From: Amylibacter sp. IMCC11727
GTDB taxonomy: Bacteria; Pseudomonadota; Alphaproteobacteria; Rhodobacterales; Rhodobacteraceae
Direction of reading: 5' to 3'
Length of the DNA: 64,000 nt
Assembly (NCBI RefSeq): GCF_029854195.1
Contig: NZ_CP122960.1
Coordinates: 2,238,001 to 2,302,000, forward strand
Part shown: positions 33,293 through 42,438 of the stretch, piece by piece
Layout: every line of letters starts with the position of its first letter
Numbering within the stretch: position 1 is the first letter of the stretch
Notes under the pieces: model-generated
What the model saw: only the letters and a program-made list of their open reading frames with translations
The model's database searches: none
What the model was told of the DNA's origin: nothing
Position numbers and translations under genes: made by a program

Positions 33293-34303
33293 TCAGGCGC
33301 GTCTGCGCCGCCGTGTACGCGTTGGAGCTGTGGTCTCTCCTGTGCCATCATCTGCAGAGGAAAACTCACCCAGCGCCGCAGAAATCACAGATAAATCAGG
33401 CTGTTGCCCAACGGGTTGTGTTTCCAACGAATGCCGCATTGCAGCAAGATGTTCGGGCATCGTACCACAACACCCGCCGATAATTTTCGCACCGCAATCG
33501 CGGGCTAAAACTGCATATTGCGCCATCAAATCAGGGGTCCCGTCATAGTGGATATGTCCATCCACATATTTGGGAATGCCTGCGTTACCCTTGGCGATGA
33601 TGGGAAGGTTTGGCTTAGCGTCCATCATGCCAGAAACGGTGCGCAGCAAATCGGATGCGCCAACCCCGCAGTTTGCACCAAAGGCCACGGGTTGATGCGC
33701 CAATCCAGCCACCACATCCACCATGCCAGAGGATGTCACCCCCATCATGGTGCGCCCAGCGGTGTCAAAGCTCATGGTCCCGCACCACGGCGCACCGACA
33801 TTGCCGATAGCTTCGGCGGCGGCCGCAAATTCTTCGGGGGCGGATATCGTTTCAACCCACAAAACGTCCGCGCCACCTTCCATCAGGCCGTGGGCTTGCT
33901 CTTCAAACATCTCAACCGCATCCGCATGAGACAGCGTTCCAACGGGTTCCATGATATCGCCTGTTGGTCCCATGGACCCAGCAACCACAACATCACGCCC
34001 CGCAGTATCGGCCACTTCACGGGCAATTTCGGCAGAAATTCGGGATAATTCCCGCGCCCGTTTTTCCGCACCATGCAGTTTCAAACGGCTGGCATTGCCT
34101 CCAAAACTGTTGGTCAAAAACAGATCAGACCCCGCATCAACCGCGCCTTTGTAGAGGGCCGTAATTCGATCAGGATGCCAGTCATTCCACATCTCTGGGG
34201 CCTCGCCAGCCTCCAGCCCCATGTTGAATAGGTTGGTCCCCGTGGCCCCATCGGCCAGAACCCATCCTTGCGTATCCAGAATTTTTTGCAGTTTTTCAGA
34301 CAT
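33293..34303 (-). CDS. Betaine--homocysteine S-methyltransferase family protein
   Basis: This 336-residue enzyme belongs to the zinc-dependent homocysteine methyltransferases. The start LADGATGTNLFNMGL, the VAGSMGPTGDIMEP region, ANCGVG with the first zinc Cys, and GGCCGT with the other two near residue 270 are present. The final 60 residues are a low-complexity tail ending in TRTRRRRRA, which is unusual. I start at ATG 34303 where the family sequence begins; the frame is open further to a GTG at 34354. It would make methionine from homocysteine using a betaine-type donor, in concert with the corrinoid protein downstream. Confidence 0.88.
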   Translation of the reverse strand: MSEKLQKILDTQGWVLADGATGTNLFNMGLEAGEAPEMWNDWHPDRITALYKGAVDAGSDLFLTNSFGGNASRLKLHGAEKRARELSRISAEIAREVADTAGRDVVVAGSMGPTGDIMEPVGTLSHADAVEMFEEQAHGLMEGGADVLWVETISAPEEFAAAAEAIGNVGAPWCGTMSFDTAGRTMMGVTSSGMVDVVAGLAHQPVAFGANCGVGASDLLRTVSGMMDAKPNLPIIAKGNAGIPKYVDGHIHYDGTPDLMAQYAVLARDCGAKIIGGCCGTMPEHLAAMRHSLETQPVGQQPDLSVISAALGEFSSADDGTGETTAPTRTRRRRRA

Positions 34304-34393
34304 ATAGCATTCCTTACGCCCATCGAAATGGTGGGCTTCAGTCGTGCGTGTCACAGCAACCGCATCAAAGCAAATTCATACTCATCATAAAGA

Positions 34394-34825
34394 TTATGAA
34401 TTGGCTGCAATATGCCCCTGCGCTACAGATTGAATGCGCGCGATCATCGCGCGCAATCCGTTGGATCGTTGTGCAGAAAGGTGCTGATCCAAACCCAGTT
34501 GAGCAAAGGCCGCACCTGCATCCGTGTCCACCACAGCCTGTAGGGTTTGCCCGTTGTAAAGCGCCCCCAGTATGGCGATCAGACCGCGCACGATCATCGC
34601 ATCACTTTCACCATCAAAGGTAAAAACGGCATCAGCGCCCTGCCCTTCGATCTTGGGCACAATCCACACTTGGGATGCACATCCATCCACCTTTGTGGCA
34701 TCAACGCGCAAGGCTTCGTCTAAGGCGGGCATATCTTTGCCAAGTTCAATAACATGGCGATAGCGATCTTCCCAATCATCGAGGAATTCAAACGTTTCGA
34801 CAATTTCCTGAAAATCTTCGGTCAT
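34394..34825 (-). CDS. sufE: Sulfur acceptor protein SufE
   Basis: SufE takes persulfide sulfur from the SufS cysteine desulfurase for Fe-S cluster assembly in the cytoplasm. The 143-residue product has the acceptor Cys49 in VDGCASQVW, followed by the conserved FTFDGESDAMIVRGLIAIL and the C-terminal LSAQRSNGLRAM motifs. The ATG at 34825 is preceded by GAGAAGG; the longer open frame has no family sequence. No suf genes are adjacent. Confidence 0.93.
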   Translation of the reverse strand: MTEDFQEIVETFEFLDDWEDRYRHVIELGKDMPALDEALRVDATKVDGCASQVWIVPKIEGQGADAVFTFDGESDAMIVRGLIAILGALYNGQTLQAVVDTDAGAAFAQLGLDQHLSAQRSNGLRAMIARIQSVAQGHIAANS

Positions 34826-34971
34826 TTTTAACCTTCTCGATGTACCACTGAACCCGTTACCTAGGATGCACCCGCAGGTTCGTCCACCCAATTTTCGGCT
34901 CTGGGTCACTCAACTCTTTTCTTTGCTGGCGGTTTTGGCTAACCATATCGCAAATAGAATTGGGTGAGCAG

Positions 34972-35475
34972 ATGAAAAACCTATTGATCGCAGCATGTGC
35001 CGTTGGGCTTTTGTCGTCCTGTGGCTTGGGCAACAGCGCAGGCAGCAGTGCTGGCAGCTCTACATCTGCAAGTTCCGCAGGCAGTGGCAGTTCCGGCAAT
35101 ATCTTCGGACGCCGCAATCGTGTAGAACAACAGGTTAGTAAAACAGCATCCTCTGACGGTCGAACGCTCGCAGCGGTGATCAAAGACGCCCGTATTGAAC
35201 GCACACGCGATGGCGGCATTGTTCGCGCCCGTGCCGTAATGCCGCGTCAGGGCTATTATGATGCGAAACTCGTCAGCGAAGACGCATTTCGCCCCGATGA
35301 AAACGGCGTTCTAACTTTGGAATTTCGGGTGAAAGAACCGCAGTTCAACACATTCACATCAACGGAACGGTCCCGCGAAGTTGATGTTGGTGTGTTTTTG
35401 TCCAACCAAAAGCTTGCAACGATTCAATCGATCCGCGTCGTTGGTCGACAAAATCAGGTTACGCTACGCCGCTGA
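34972..35475 (+). CDS. Lipoprotein of unknown function
   Basis: This 167-residue protein begins with a signal peptide ending in the lipobox LLSSC, so it should be anchored by lipid. A Gly/Ser-rich linker follows (about residues 22-45), then a region with KTASSDGRTLAAVIKDARIERTRDGGIVRARAVMPRQGYYDAKLV that probably forms a beta-rich domain. I do not recognise the family. The ATG follows GGTGAG. It is convergent with the RNase D gene. Confidence 0.75.
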   Translation: MKNLLIAACAVGLLSSCGLGNSAGSSAGSSTSASSAGSGSSGNIFGRRNRVEQQVSKTASSDGRTLAAVIKDARIERTRDGGIVRARAVMPRQGYYDAKLVSEDAFRPDENGVLTLEFRVKEPQFNTFTSTERSREVDVGVFLSNQKLATIQSIRVVGRQNQVTLRR

Positions 35476-35483
35476 TACAGCGT

Positions 35484-36647
35484 TTAGACCTTAACGATTT
35501 TCACACTGCTTCCACTGGCTGAAAGCGCGATTTTACCATCGCATAAGTCTCTGGCATCATTGCCAAAAACTTCACTGCGCCAACCGCGAAACACGTGATC
35601 TCCGCCCACCTGTGCCGCAATGTCGTCCAGATCAGAGGCATTCGCAATCAGCTTTTGGGCCACCCCTGCTTCTTCTGCTTTGGCTTTGAGCAATACGCGC
35701 AACAGATCGGCCAAACCTTCGCTGCCTTGCGGACGCTGTTTCACCTTGGCCACGGCAGGCAGGTCTTCGTCTTTGATCGCATTCGCCGCTTTGACGGCTG
35801 CGATAATGCCTTCGGCGATCTGCCCCTTGCGCGCTTCACGCAGCAACAGGCGCGATTTGCTCAGATCACCAATTGCTTTGGGGCGCGTTGCCGCCACTTC
35901 CATCAGAGCATCGTCTTTGTAGACGCGGTTGCGCGGAATATTTCGGTCCTGCGCATAGGTTTCCCGAAACTTTGCCAATTCTTGCACCGTTGCCAAAAAA
36001 CGGCGGGAACTGCTGCGGGTTTTCACCCGTTTCCACGCGTCATTCGGATCCGTGTTATAGGTTTCTGGGCTGGTGAGGATTTCCACCTCTTCTTCGACCC
36101 ATGACGTGCGTTTTGTCTTTTCCAACCGTTTGGCCAAAAATTCATAAATATCGCGCAGATGGGTCACATCGCCCAGCGCGTAATGTTTCTGTTTGTCTGA
36201 CAAAGGCCGCTGCGACCAATCTGTGAAACGGGACGATTTATCAAGTTGCGCCTTAGCAATCTTGCGCACCAGCGTTTCATAGCCGACCTGCTCCCCAAAG
36301 CCGCAGACCATTGCCGCAACCTGAGTGTCGAAAAACGGTTTTGGGAAGATTTGGCGATCCACAAAGAAGATTTCCAAATCCTGCCGCGCGGCATGGAACA
36401 CTTTGGTCACCGATTCATCTTGAAACAACGCGTATAACGGATCGAGGCTCAGCCCCTCTTCCAGAACATCGACCAATACAGCGCCATCATTCCCTTCGCC
36501 TGGATGTGCCATTTGGATCAGGCAAAGCTTGGAATAATAGGTCCGCTCGCGCAGAAATTCAGTATCGATTGTGACGTAATCGAAAGTTGCGCATTTGGCG
36601 CAAAATTCTGCCAACTGCTCGGTCGTTGTTATTGTTCTCATAACCAT
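35484..36647 (-). CDS. rnd: Ribonuclease D
   Basis: RNase D trims the 3' ends of tRNA precursors. The 387-residue product has the DEDDy exonuclease motifs: DTEFLRE near the N-terminus, the HAARQDLEIFF region, and YALGDVTHL in the third motif. HRDC-type helices follow from about residue 210. An internal ATG at 36641 is an equally likely start, as the two lie only six bases apart. A tRNA-Asn gene lies directly upstream. Confidence 0.93.
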   Translation of the reverse strand: MVMRTITTTEQLAEFCAKCATFDYVTIDTEFLRERTYYSKLCLIQMAHPGEGNDGAVLVDVLEEGLSLDPLYALFQDESVTKVFHAARQDLEIFFVDRQIFPKPFFDTQVAAMVCGFGEQVGYETLVRKIAKAQLDKSSRFTDWSQRPLSDKQKHYALGDVTHLRDIYEFLAKRLEKTKRTSWVEEEVEILTSPETYNTDPNDAWKRVKTRSSSRRFLATVQELAKFRETYAQDRNIPRNRVYKDDALMEVAATRPKAIGDLSKSRLLLREARKGQIAEGIIAAVKAANAIKDEDLPAVAKVKQRPQGSEGLADLLRVLLKAKAEEAGVAQKLIANASDLDDIAAQVGGDHVFRGWRSEVFGNDARDLCDGKIALSASGSSVKIVKV

Positions 36648-36702
36648 GGCTTAGGGTTTTTCGCCAAAAGCTTCAAGCACTTGATTACGCTGAGAGAAGA
36701 GT

Positions 36703-36777
36703 TGGCTCCGACGGTAGGGATCGAACCTACGACCAATTGATTAACAGTCAACTGCTCTACCGCTGAGCTACGTCGGA
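36703..36777 (-). tRNA. tRNA-Asn (anticodon GTT)
   Basis: Read on the minus strand, this folds into a full cloverleaf of 75 bases with CCA encoded. The acceptor pairs are TCCGACG/CGTCGGA. The D arm is GCTC/GAGC and the anticodon loop reads CTGTTAA with GTT. The T arm is GTAGG TTCGATC CCTAC. It lies 55 bases upstream of rnd. Confidence 0.96.
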
Positions 36778-36855
36778 ACACTTATGCCTTACGGTGAGCG
36801 AGGCTATAGCAAAGGTGTTTGAAAGCGTAAATAGAATATTTCACGCCCAATGAAA

Positions 36856-37836
36856 TTATTTTAAGCGGAATGCGGCATCAGGGCGAATAAGACCATCCAC
36901 GGATACCAAATCCCGTTCGTAGAGGTCGATCAGATGGGCAAAAACGTTTCGCGCAGCGGCAGGGATCAAACGTTGATCCACATCCGTGTAAATCATCTGC
37001 GCCAGCTCAATCGGGCTCGCGGGCTTACCCTTTGCCAAAGCCTCACGAATTTGGGTTTCACGCATTTTACGATGATTAATCTGATGCGCCACCATGCCCG
37101 CAGGATCCGCGACAGGCCCACCATGCCCTGGAAAATAGACCGTATCCTCAGTGCGCGCTGCCATTTTTTCCATTGATTTCATGTAGCTGGTCAAATCTCC
37201 ATCGGGCGGTGACACCATGGTCGTGGCCCAAGCCATCACATGATCCCCCGACAAAACCGCACCTGTTCCCTGCACGGCGAAACACAGGTGATTGGACAAA
37301 TGACCTGGGGTATGGATGGCCTCCAGCGCCCAGCCGCCCCCTTGGATCATATCCCCGTCCGCTATGCGCTGATCGGGCACAAAATCGGTGTCTTTCCCCT
37401 CGGCCCCGCCAAGATCGGCAAGGGCGGCGAGGCGCTCCATGGTTTCAGATCGCCCCTCGTCCGTTGTTCCAAACCCAAGAATTGGCGCATCGTATTTCTG
37501 CGCCAAGGGTCGGCTAAGCGGGGAATGATCCACATGGGAATGGGTCACAACGATATGGCTAACCGTTCGTCCAGCCACAGCAGCCACGAGCGCATCAAAA
37601 TGCGCTTCCATGTCAGGACCAGGGTCCACAATCGCAAGGCTTTCTGTGCCAATCAAATAGGTTTGCGTGCCTGTAAACGTCATCGGACTGGCATTTGGGG
37701 CTGTCACTACAGCCACATCCGGCAACAGTTGCAACGGCGTTCCAACACTGGGCGTGTGATCGCGATCAAAAGGGTCTGACACGGGTAAACCTTGGCTAAA
37801 GGGTTGCATGGCTGCTGTGTGCCACGTAATCGTCAT
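36856..37836 (-). CDS. MBL-fold metallo-hydrolase (LACTB2-like)
   Basis: This 326-residue protein has the metallo-beta-lactamase fold with the metal motif HSHVDH, a later HTPGHLSNHL and SGDHVM, and the C-terminal FPGHGGPV. A winged-helix-like tail follows. The arrangement resembles the LACTB2/glyoxalase-II-like group. Hydrolase activity is likely but the substrate is unknown. An inner ATG at 37809 is a possible start. It is divergent from the kinase gene with almost no gap. Confidence 0.85.
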   Translation of the reverse strand: MTITWHTAAMQPFSQGLPVSDPFDRDHTPSVGTPLQLLPDVAVVTAPNASPMTFTGTQTYLIGTESLAIVDPGPDMEAHFDALVAAVAGRTVSHIVVTHSHVDHSPLSRPLAQKYDAPILGFGTTDEGRSETMERLAALADLGGAEGKDTDFVPDQRIADGDMIQGGGWALEAIHTPGHLSNHLCFAVQGTGAVLSGDHVMAWATTMVSPPDGDLTSYMKSMEKMAARTEDTVYFPGHGGPVADPAGMVAHQINHRKMRETQIREALAKGKPASPIELAQMIYTDVDQRLIPAAARNVFAHLIDLYERDLVSVDGLIRPDAAFRLK

Positions 37837-37841
37837 AGGTG

Positions 37842-39158
37842 ATGTTTAATAAATGGCTCAAGCCTTATCTTCCCAGAACCCTGTTTAAACGGGCGTTTTT
37901 GATCCTGATCGTTCCCATCGTTCTTATTCAGGTGGTTGTGGGCGTCGTTTTTGTGGAACGCCTGTTCCAAGACGTAACGCGCCAAATGACCAAGGCCGCA
38001 TCGCTTGATATCAACCATTTGATTGATTTGGTGTCAGACGGTGAGAACCCGATGAAAACGGCACAAAGCCTGCAAATTGATGCCACTTGGATCGAAACGC
38101 CCGATTTTGATCAAGCGGACCGCTATCGCGATCTTTATGATTTTGCGGGTTGGTATGTGATCGAAACCCTGCATCAAGAAGTGCCAGAACTTCGTGTTGT
38201 GGATCTGGGTCGATCTCGCGATTCGGTTTACGTGCTGACGGATATCGGTAGCAGAGGTTTGGAATTTCGAATGGCGCGTAATCGTGTGTCGGCCACCAAT
38301 CCACATCAATTGCTGGTTTATATGATCTTGGCTGCGCTGTTGCTTTCAATCCTTGCTGCCTTGTTTTTGCGCAATCAAATTAAGCCGATACGGCGACTGG
38401 CCCGTGCGGCGGATGCCTTTGGTAAGGGGCAAAACCTACCGTTAAACCCGCGCGGCGCATCCGAAGTGCGCAGTGCCGCCACGGCCTTTTTGTCCATGCG
38501 TGCCCGTATCGAGCGTCAGATTGAACAGCGTACCATGATGCTGTCTGGGGTGAGCCACGATCTGCGAACACCTTTGACGCGGTTAAAACTGTCCGTATCG
38601 CTGATGGAGCCTGACGAAGAAACCGAAATGATCCTGCGCGATTTGAACGAGATGGAAGATATCCTTGATGAGTTTCTGGCCTTTGCCCGTGGGGACAGCG
38701 CAGAACAGGATGAATTGGTTTCCCCCATAGGTTTGGCGCAGCAGATCGTGGACAATGCCAATCGGAACGACCGTGATGTTGAGCTGACTTTTGAAGGGGC
38801 CGAAGATGCGCAATCCCCCATTAAAATGCGCCGCACTGCAGTGCATCGCGCCGTGTCTAATTTACTATCTAATGCGCTGAAATACGGCAATAAAGTTCGA
38901 GTCAACCTGTATACAGGTGCGGGATTTGTTGAATTTGTGATCGAAGACAATGGCCCTGGCATTGCCCCAGATCATCGGGACGATGCGATCAAACCGTTTG
39001 CCCGATTGGATGCAGCGCGCAACCAAGACAAAGGCGCTGGAGTCGGGCTGGGCTTGGCCATTGCAGCAGATGTAGCACGGTCGCACGGGGGCAGTTTGAC
39101 CCTATCTGACAGTGACGATTTGGGCGGTCTCAAGGCCGCGTTTCGCCTGCCCCGTTAA
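37842..39158 (+). CDS. Orphan sensor histidine kinase, EnvZ-like
   Basis: This inner-membrane kinase has about 438 residues. It has a membrane segment at about residues 20-40, a short periplasmic part of about 115 residues, a second membrane segment near 157-177, and a HAMP domain. The H box GVSHDLRTPLTRLKL carries His240 (numbered from the GTG just upstream), and the ATPase domain has NLLSNALKYG, DNGPGI and GVGLGLAIA. It is EnvZ-like, but no response regulator is adjacent. The start is either the GTG at 37839 or this ATG, right against the divergent MBL gene. Confidence 0.87.
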   Translation: MFNKWLKPYLPRTLFKRAFLILIVPIVLIQVVVGVVFVERLFQDVTRQMTKAASLDINHLIDLVSDGENPMKTAQSLQIDATWIETPDFDQADRYRDLYDFAGWYVIETLHQEVPELRVVDLGRSRDSVYVLTDIGSRGLEFRMARNRVSATNPHQLLVYMILAALLLSILAALFLRNQIKPIRRLARAADAFGKGQNLPLNPRGASEVRSAATAFLSMRARIERQIEQRTMMLSGVSHDLRTPLTRLKLSVSLMEPDEETEMILRDLNEMEDILDEFLAFARGDSAEQDELVSPIGLAQQIVDNANRNDRDVELTFEGAEDAQSPIKMRRTAVHRAVSNLLSNALKYGNKVRVNLYTGAGFVEFVIEDNGPGIAPDHRDDAIKPFARLDAARNQDKGAGVGLGLAIAADVARSHGGSLTLSDSDDLGGLKAAFRLPR

Positions 39159-40798
39159 GTGTCTTGGGACGCTTCGTGTAAGAGGCGTAATTCACGGCGC
39201 ATGATCTTGCTGGTGGCGGTCATGGGCATGGCATCCAAAAACGCAATGGATCGCGGGGCCACATGTGGCGACACCCGTTTTTTCACACTGTCGATCAGCT
39301 CTTGCTCCATGGCTTTATCTCCGTTGCCTTTTGACAGAACCACAAACGCTTTGACCGCCTGCCCCCGAATATCATCTGGAACACCGATCACCCCGGCAAA
39401 GGTCACATTGGGATGTGATTGCAGACAGTTTTCAATTTCGGTCGGGCCAACACGATACCCAGCGGATGAAATCACGTCATCATCACGCGAAGAGAACCAG
39501 AAGAAACCGTCTTCGTCCATTTCGGCCACATCGCCCGTCATCAGGTAATCGTTTTTGAATTTTGATGCGGTTTTTTCGGGCTGTTTCCAGTATTCGAGGA
39601 ACATGCCCATGTGATCGCGGTGGATGCCGATTTCGCCTACCGTACCTGCAGGAACTGGATGACCCTTTTCATCCACAATTGCCACGTTTGATCCTGGATT
39701 GGGACGGCCAGTGCTGCCTGGCTTGGGATCAAACACCCGCACGCAATTGCCAAGCACAAGGTTACATTCGGTTTGGCCGTAGATTTCGTTAATTGTCAGC
39801 CCCAAACCAGACCGCGCCCATTCCAAAACGCCAGCCCCCAAAGCTTCGCCACCGCTGAGAACAGACCGCAGCGTGGTGGCCCCAGGGGCTGGGATTTCAC
39901 GCATTAGTTTCAACGCGGTAGGCGGTAAAAACGCGTTTCGCACGGCGTGGGTTTCGATCAGGCGATACACTTTTCCTGGATCAAACTTGCCCATGCGATA
40001 GGCCACTACAGGCACGCCGTAATAAAGGCTCGGCATCATGGTGTTCATCAGCCCCCCCATCCATGCCCAATCTGCAGGGGTCCACGCCACATCGCCGTCG
40101 TGAGGGAAAAAGTTATAGGCCGTTTCCGCACACGGTAAATGCCCGATCAGAACGCGATGGCCATGTAATGCACCTTTGGGCGGGCCCGTTGTGCCAGAGG
40201 TGTACACCAGCAAAGCAGGATCATCGGGTGAGGTTGATTGGGTGCGAAATGTGTCGGATGCAGCATTCAGGCTGGTGTGGAAATCCTTGGCGGTTTCCAC
40301 AGCACCATCTATGCAAAATATGGTTTCGAGGGCAGGAAGAGTGTGCGCAACCTCTAGCACTTTGGGCAGGTTCGCACGGTCCGTGACCAAAATCTTAGCA
40401 CCTGAATTTTGCAGTCGATACTGCAGCGCGTCTGCCCCAAACAGGGTGAACAGCGGCAACGCAACGCCCGCACATTTGTAGATGCCGAAATGGCATATGG
40501 CGGTTTCAAGCGATTGTTGCAACAGAATGGCACATCGGTCGCCGCGAACGAACCCGTGAGCCGTTAACGTGTTAGCGAACTGATTAGACAGCCGATCAAG
40601 CGATTGAAAAGAAACGTTTTCCACATGCCTCTTTTCATCAGGGCAGATAAGCGCGATGCGATCAGGGTCTTGACGCGCCCACCGTTCAACACAGGCCGTG
40701 GCCATATTGAACTGCGTCATCTGTGGCCATTGGAAATCACGGCATATGGCATCCCAAGTGTCGCGCCGTGGCACAATTGAATCGGCAAAACGTGTCAT
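39155..40798 (-). CDS. AMP-forming acyl-CoA synthetase
   Basis: This 547-residue enzyme activates a carboxylic acid to its CoA thioester via an acyl-adenylate. The P-loop LLVYTSGTTGPPKGALHGHR, the INEIYGQTECNLVLGN motif, and the C-terminal SSRDDDVISSAGYRVGPTEIENCL hinge are all present. The sequence is of the medium-chain/ACSM-like group. The substrate cannot be told from the sequence. It overlaps the lipoprotein gene upstream by four bases and the end of the kinase gene by four bases. Confidence 0.88.
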   Translation of the reverse strand: MTRFADSIVPRRDTWDAICRDFQWPQMTQFNMATACVERWARQDPDRIALICPDEKRHVENVSFQSLDRLSNQFANTLTAHGFVRGDRCAILLQQSLETAICHFGIYKCAGVALPLFTLFGADALQYRLQNSGAKILVTDRANLPKVLEVAHTLPALETIFCIDGAVETAKDFHTSLNAASDTFRTQSTSPDDPALLVYTSGTTGPPKGALHGHRVLIGHLPCAETAYNFFPHDGDVAWTPADWAWMGGLMNTMMPSLYYGVPVVAYRMGKFDPGKVYRLIETHAVRNAFLPPTALKLMREIPAPGATTLRSVLSGGEALGAGVLEWARSGLGLTINEIYGQTECNLVLGNCVRVFDPKPGSTGRPNPGSNVAIVDEKGHPVPAGTVGEIGIHRDHMGMFLEYWKQPEKTASKFKNDYLMTGDVAEMDEDGFFWFSSRDDDVISSAGYRVGPTEIENCLQSHPNVTFAGVIGVPDDIRGQAVKAFVVLSKGNGDKAMEQELIDSVKKRVSPHVAPRSIAFLDAMPMTATSKIMRRELRLLHEASQDT

Positions 40799-41304
40799 CT
40801 GATAAATACCCGCAGTTCAACCAATGATGTGATTGGTACGCCCAACACCTGCATTGCAGCGATAGATAATTGAGATCCTGACCCTGCTGCCGCCCCATTT
40901 GGCAAAAGGGTTAGATTGACCGATGCCCCTGTTTTTTCCACAACTGCGCGACCTGGTGTTTCGGATGTTACCAAAGGAGTGCTGAGCCAAAACCCGTCTT
41001 GATCTAACAGCCCAAGGGACGCGATTGTTAAACCTTTGTCCTGTTCAGGGCGTTCGGTCGGTTTGGTGGCCTTGGCGATTTCTGCGTCCGTTACATTTGT
41101 AGCGGTTTCAGCGGTTAAAGGTTTTACAGACTGTTCTGGCGAATCTGGTCGTAATTTTGGGCGTGCATCCGCATCGGTTGGCGTTTGCACCGTTGGTGTG
41201 TTGGCCTTTCGTGATTTAAACAAGCCACCTGTGGGGGATGCGCACCCTGACAAAATAACCGCTGCGAACAGAGCCGTTGAAATCGTACTGATATTGATCG
41301 CCAT
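40795..41304 (-). CDS. Lipoprotein of unknown function
   Basis: This 169-residue protein has a signal peptide ending in the lipobox ILSGC (about residue 21). A low-complexity region rich in Thr, Pro and Ala follows to about residue 95. The C-terminal part, about GLTIASLGLLDQDGFWLSTPLV to the end, looks folded, with VVEKTGASVNLTLLPNG and ITSLVELRVFIR. It resembles small envelope proteins but I do not know the family. It is coupled to the acyl-CoA synthetase gene by a four-base overlap. Confidence 0.7.
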   Translation of the reverse strand: MAINISTISTALFAAVILSGCASPTGGLFKSRKANTPTVQTPTDADARPKLRPDSPEQSVKPLTAETATNVTDAEIAKATKPTERPEQDKGLTIASLGLLDQDGFWLSTPLVTSETPGRAVVEKTGASVNLTLLPNGAAAGSGSQLSIAAMQVLGVPITSLVELRVFIR

Positions 41305-41421
41305 ATGCCCGCCCTGTGTTTTTCTTGTGCCAAGATATGGCGCGGATCAAAGCAATTCAACTGCCTGTTAACGCAACCGATTGGCCTTGCCCCGCCTATG
41401 GGATCACCCTAAGTTCACGCC

Positions 41422-42435
41422 ATGACTGATGCACCTCAACTTATCGACCCTTTTGCCCGTGCTATCACCTATTTGCGGGTGTCCGTGACAGACCGTTGCG
41501 ATTTCCGTTGTGTGTATTGCATGTCAGAGAACATGACGTTCCTACCCAAAAAGGAATTGTTAAGCCTTGAGGAGTTGGATCGGCTTTGCACCGCTTTTGT
41601 GGAACAAGGCGTGCGCAAGTTGCGTATTACGGGGGGGGAACCGCTCGTGCGTCGTGGGATCATGGACTATTTCCGCGGCATGAAACGGCATATCGACAGC
41701 GGTAAGTTGGATGAGCTGACGCTGACAACAAACGGCAGCCAATTGCGCCGTTTTGCGCAGGATTTGGCGGATTGTGGTGTGAAACGGGTCAATATCTCTC
41801 TTGATACACTGAACGAACAGAAATTCGCAGAAATCACCCGCTGGGGGCGATTGGCGCAGGTTCTGGATGGGATTGATGCCGCGCAAGAAGCTGGCTTGCG
41901 GGTAAAGATCAACGTTGTGGCCCTAAAAGGTGGCAATGAAGACGAGCTGGAAACCATCGTGAAATGGTGCGCTGATCGCGGTATGGATTTGACCTTTATC
42001 GAAGTGATGCCCATGGGTGACCTTGGGAATGAAGATAGGCTCGATCAATACTGGTCGCTTAAGGACCTGAAAGCGCGGCTGGAGCAAACTTGGTCCCTCA
42101 CGGAGCTCTCCGAAAGCACGGGAGGACCAGCGCGATATGTTCGGGTCAATGAAACGGGTCAGAAAATCGGGTTTATCACGCCGTTGACCCACAATTTCTG
42201 TGAAAGCTGCAATCGCGTGCGTTTGACCTGCACGGGACAGCTGTTCCAATGCCTTGGCCAAGAAGACGAAGCAGATTTGCGCAAAGTTCTGCGGGACAAT
42301 TCACATGATGATGCGCCACTGATCGACGCCATTCATGCGGCCATTGCGAAAAAGCCAAAGGGCCATGATTTTGATTATTCTCGTCAGGAAGTGGCAGGAA
42401 CCATGTCACGCCATATGAGCCATACTGGCGGCTGA
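41422..42435 (+). CDS. moaA: GTP 3',8-cyclase MoaA
   Basis: MoaA is the radical SAM enzyme that starts molybdenum cofactor synthesis from GTP. Cys26, Cys30 and Cys33 (TDRCDFRCVYC) bind the first cluster. The second cluster uses the C-terminal cysteines in FCESCNRVRLTCTGQLFQC. The GGEPLVRRG motif and the final GG at the C-terminus, which acts in catalysis, are present. The length of 337 residues is typical. No other moa genes are adjacent. Confidence 0.95.
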   Translation: MTDAPQLIDPFARAITYLRVSVTDRCDFRCVYCMSENMTFLPKKELLSLEELDRLCTAFVEQGVRKLRITGGEPLVRRGIMDYFRGMKRHIDSGKLDELTLTTNGSQLRRFAQDLADCGVKRVNISLDTLNEQKFAEITRWGRLAQVLDGIDAAQEAGLRVKINVVALKGGNEDELETIVKWCADRGMDLTFIEVMPMGDLGNEDRLDQYWSLKDLKARLEQTWSLTELSESTGGPARYVRVNETGQKIGFITPLTHNFCESCNRVRLTCTGQLFQCLGQEDEADLRKVLRDNSHDDAPLIDAIHAAIAKKPKGHDFDYSRQEVAGTMSRHMSHTGG

Positions 42436-42438
42436 TTG

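Noticed and set aside
34304..34393. SAM-type riboswitch upstream of the betaine-homocysteine methyltransferase gene
   Set aside because: SAM-V riboswitches are known at such genes, but I see only a small CCAT/ATGG hairpin and no conserved core.
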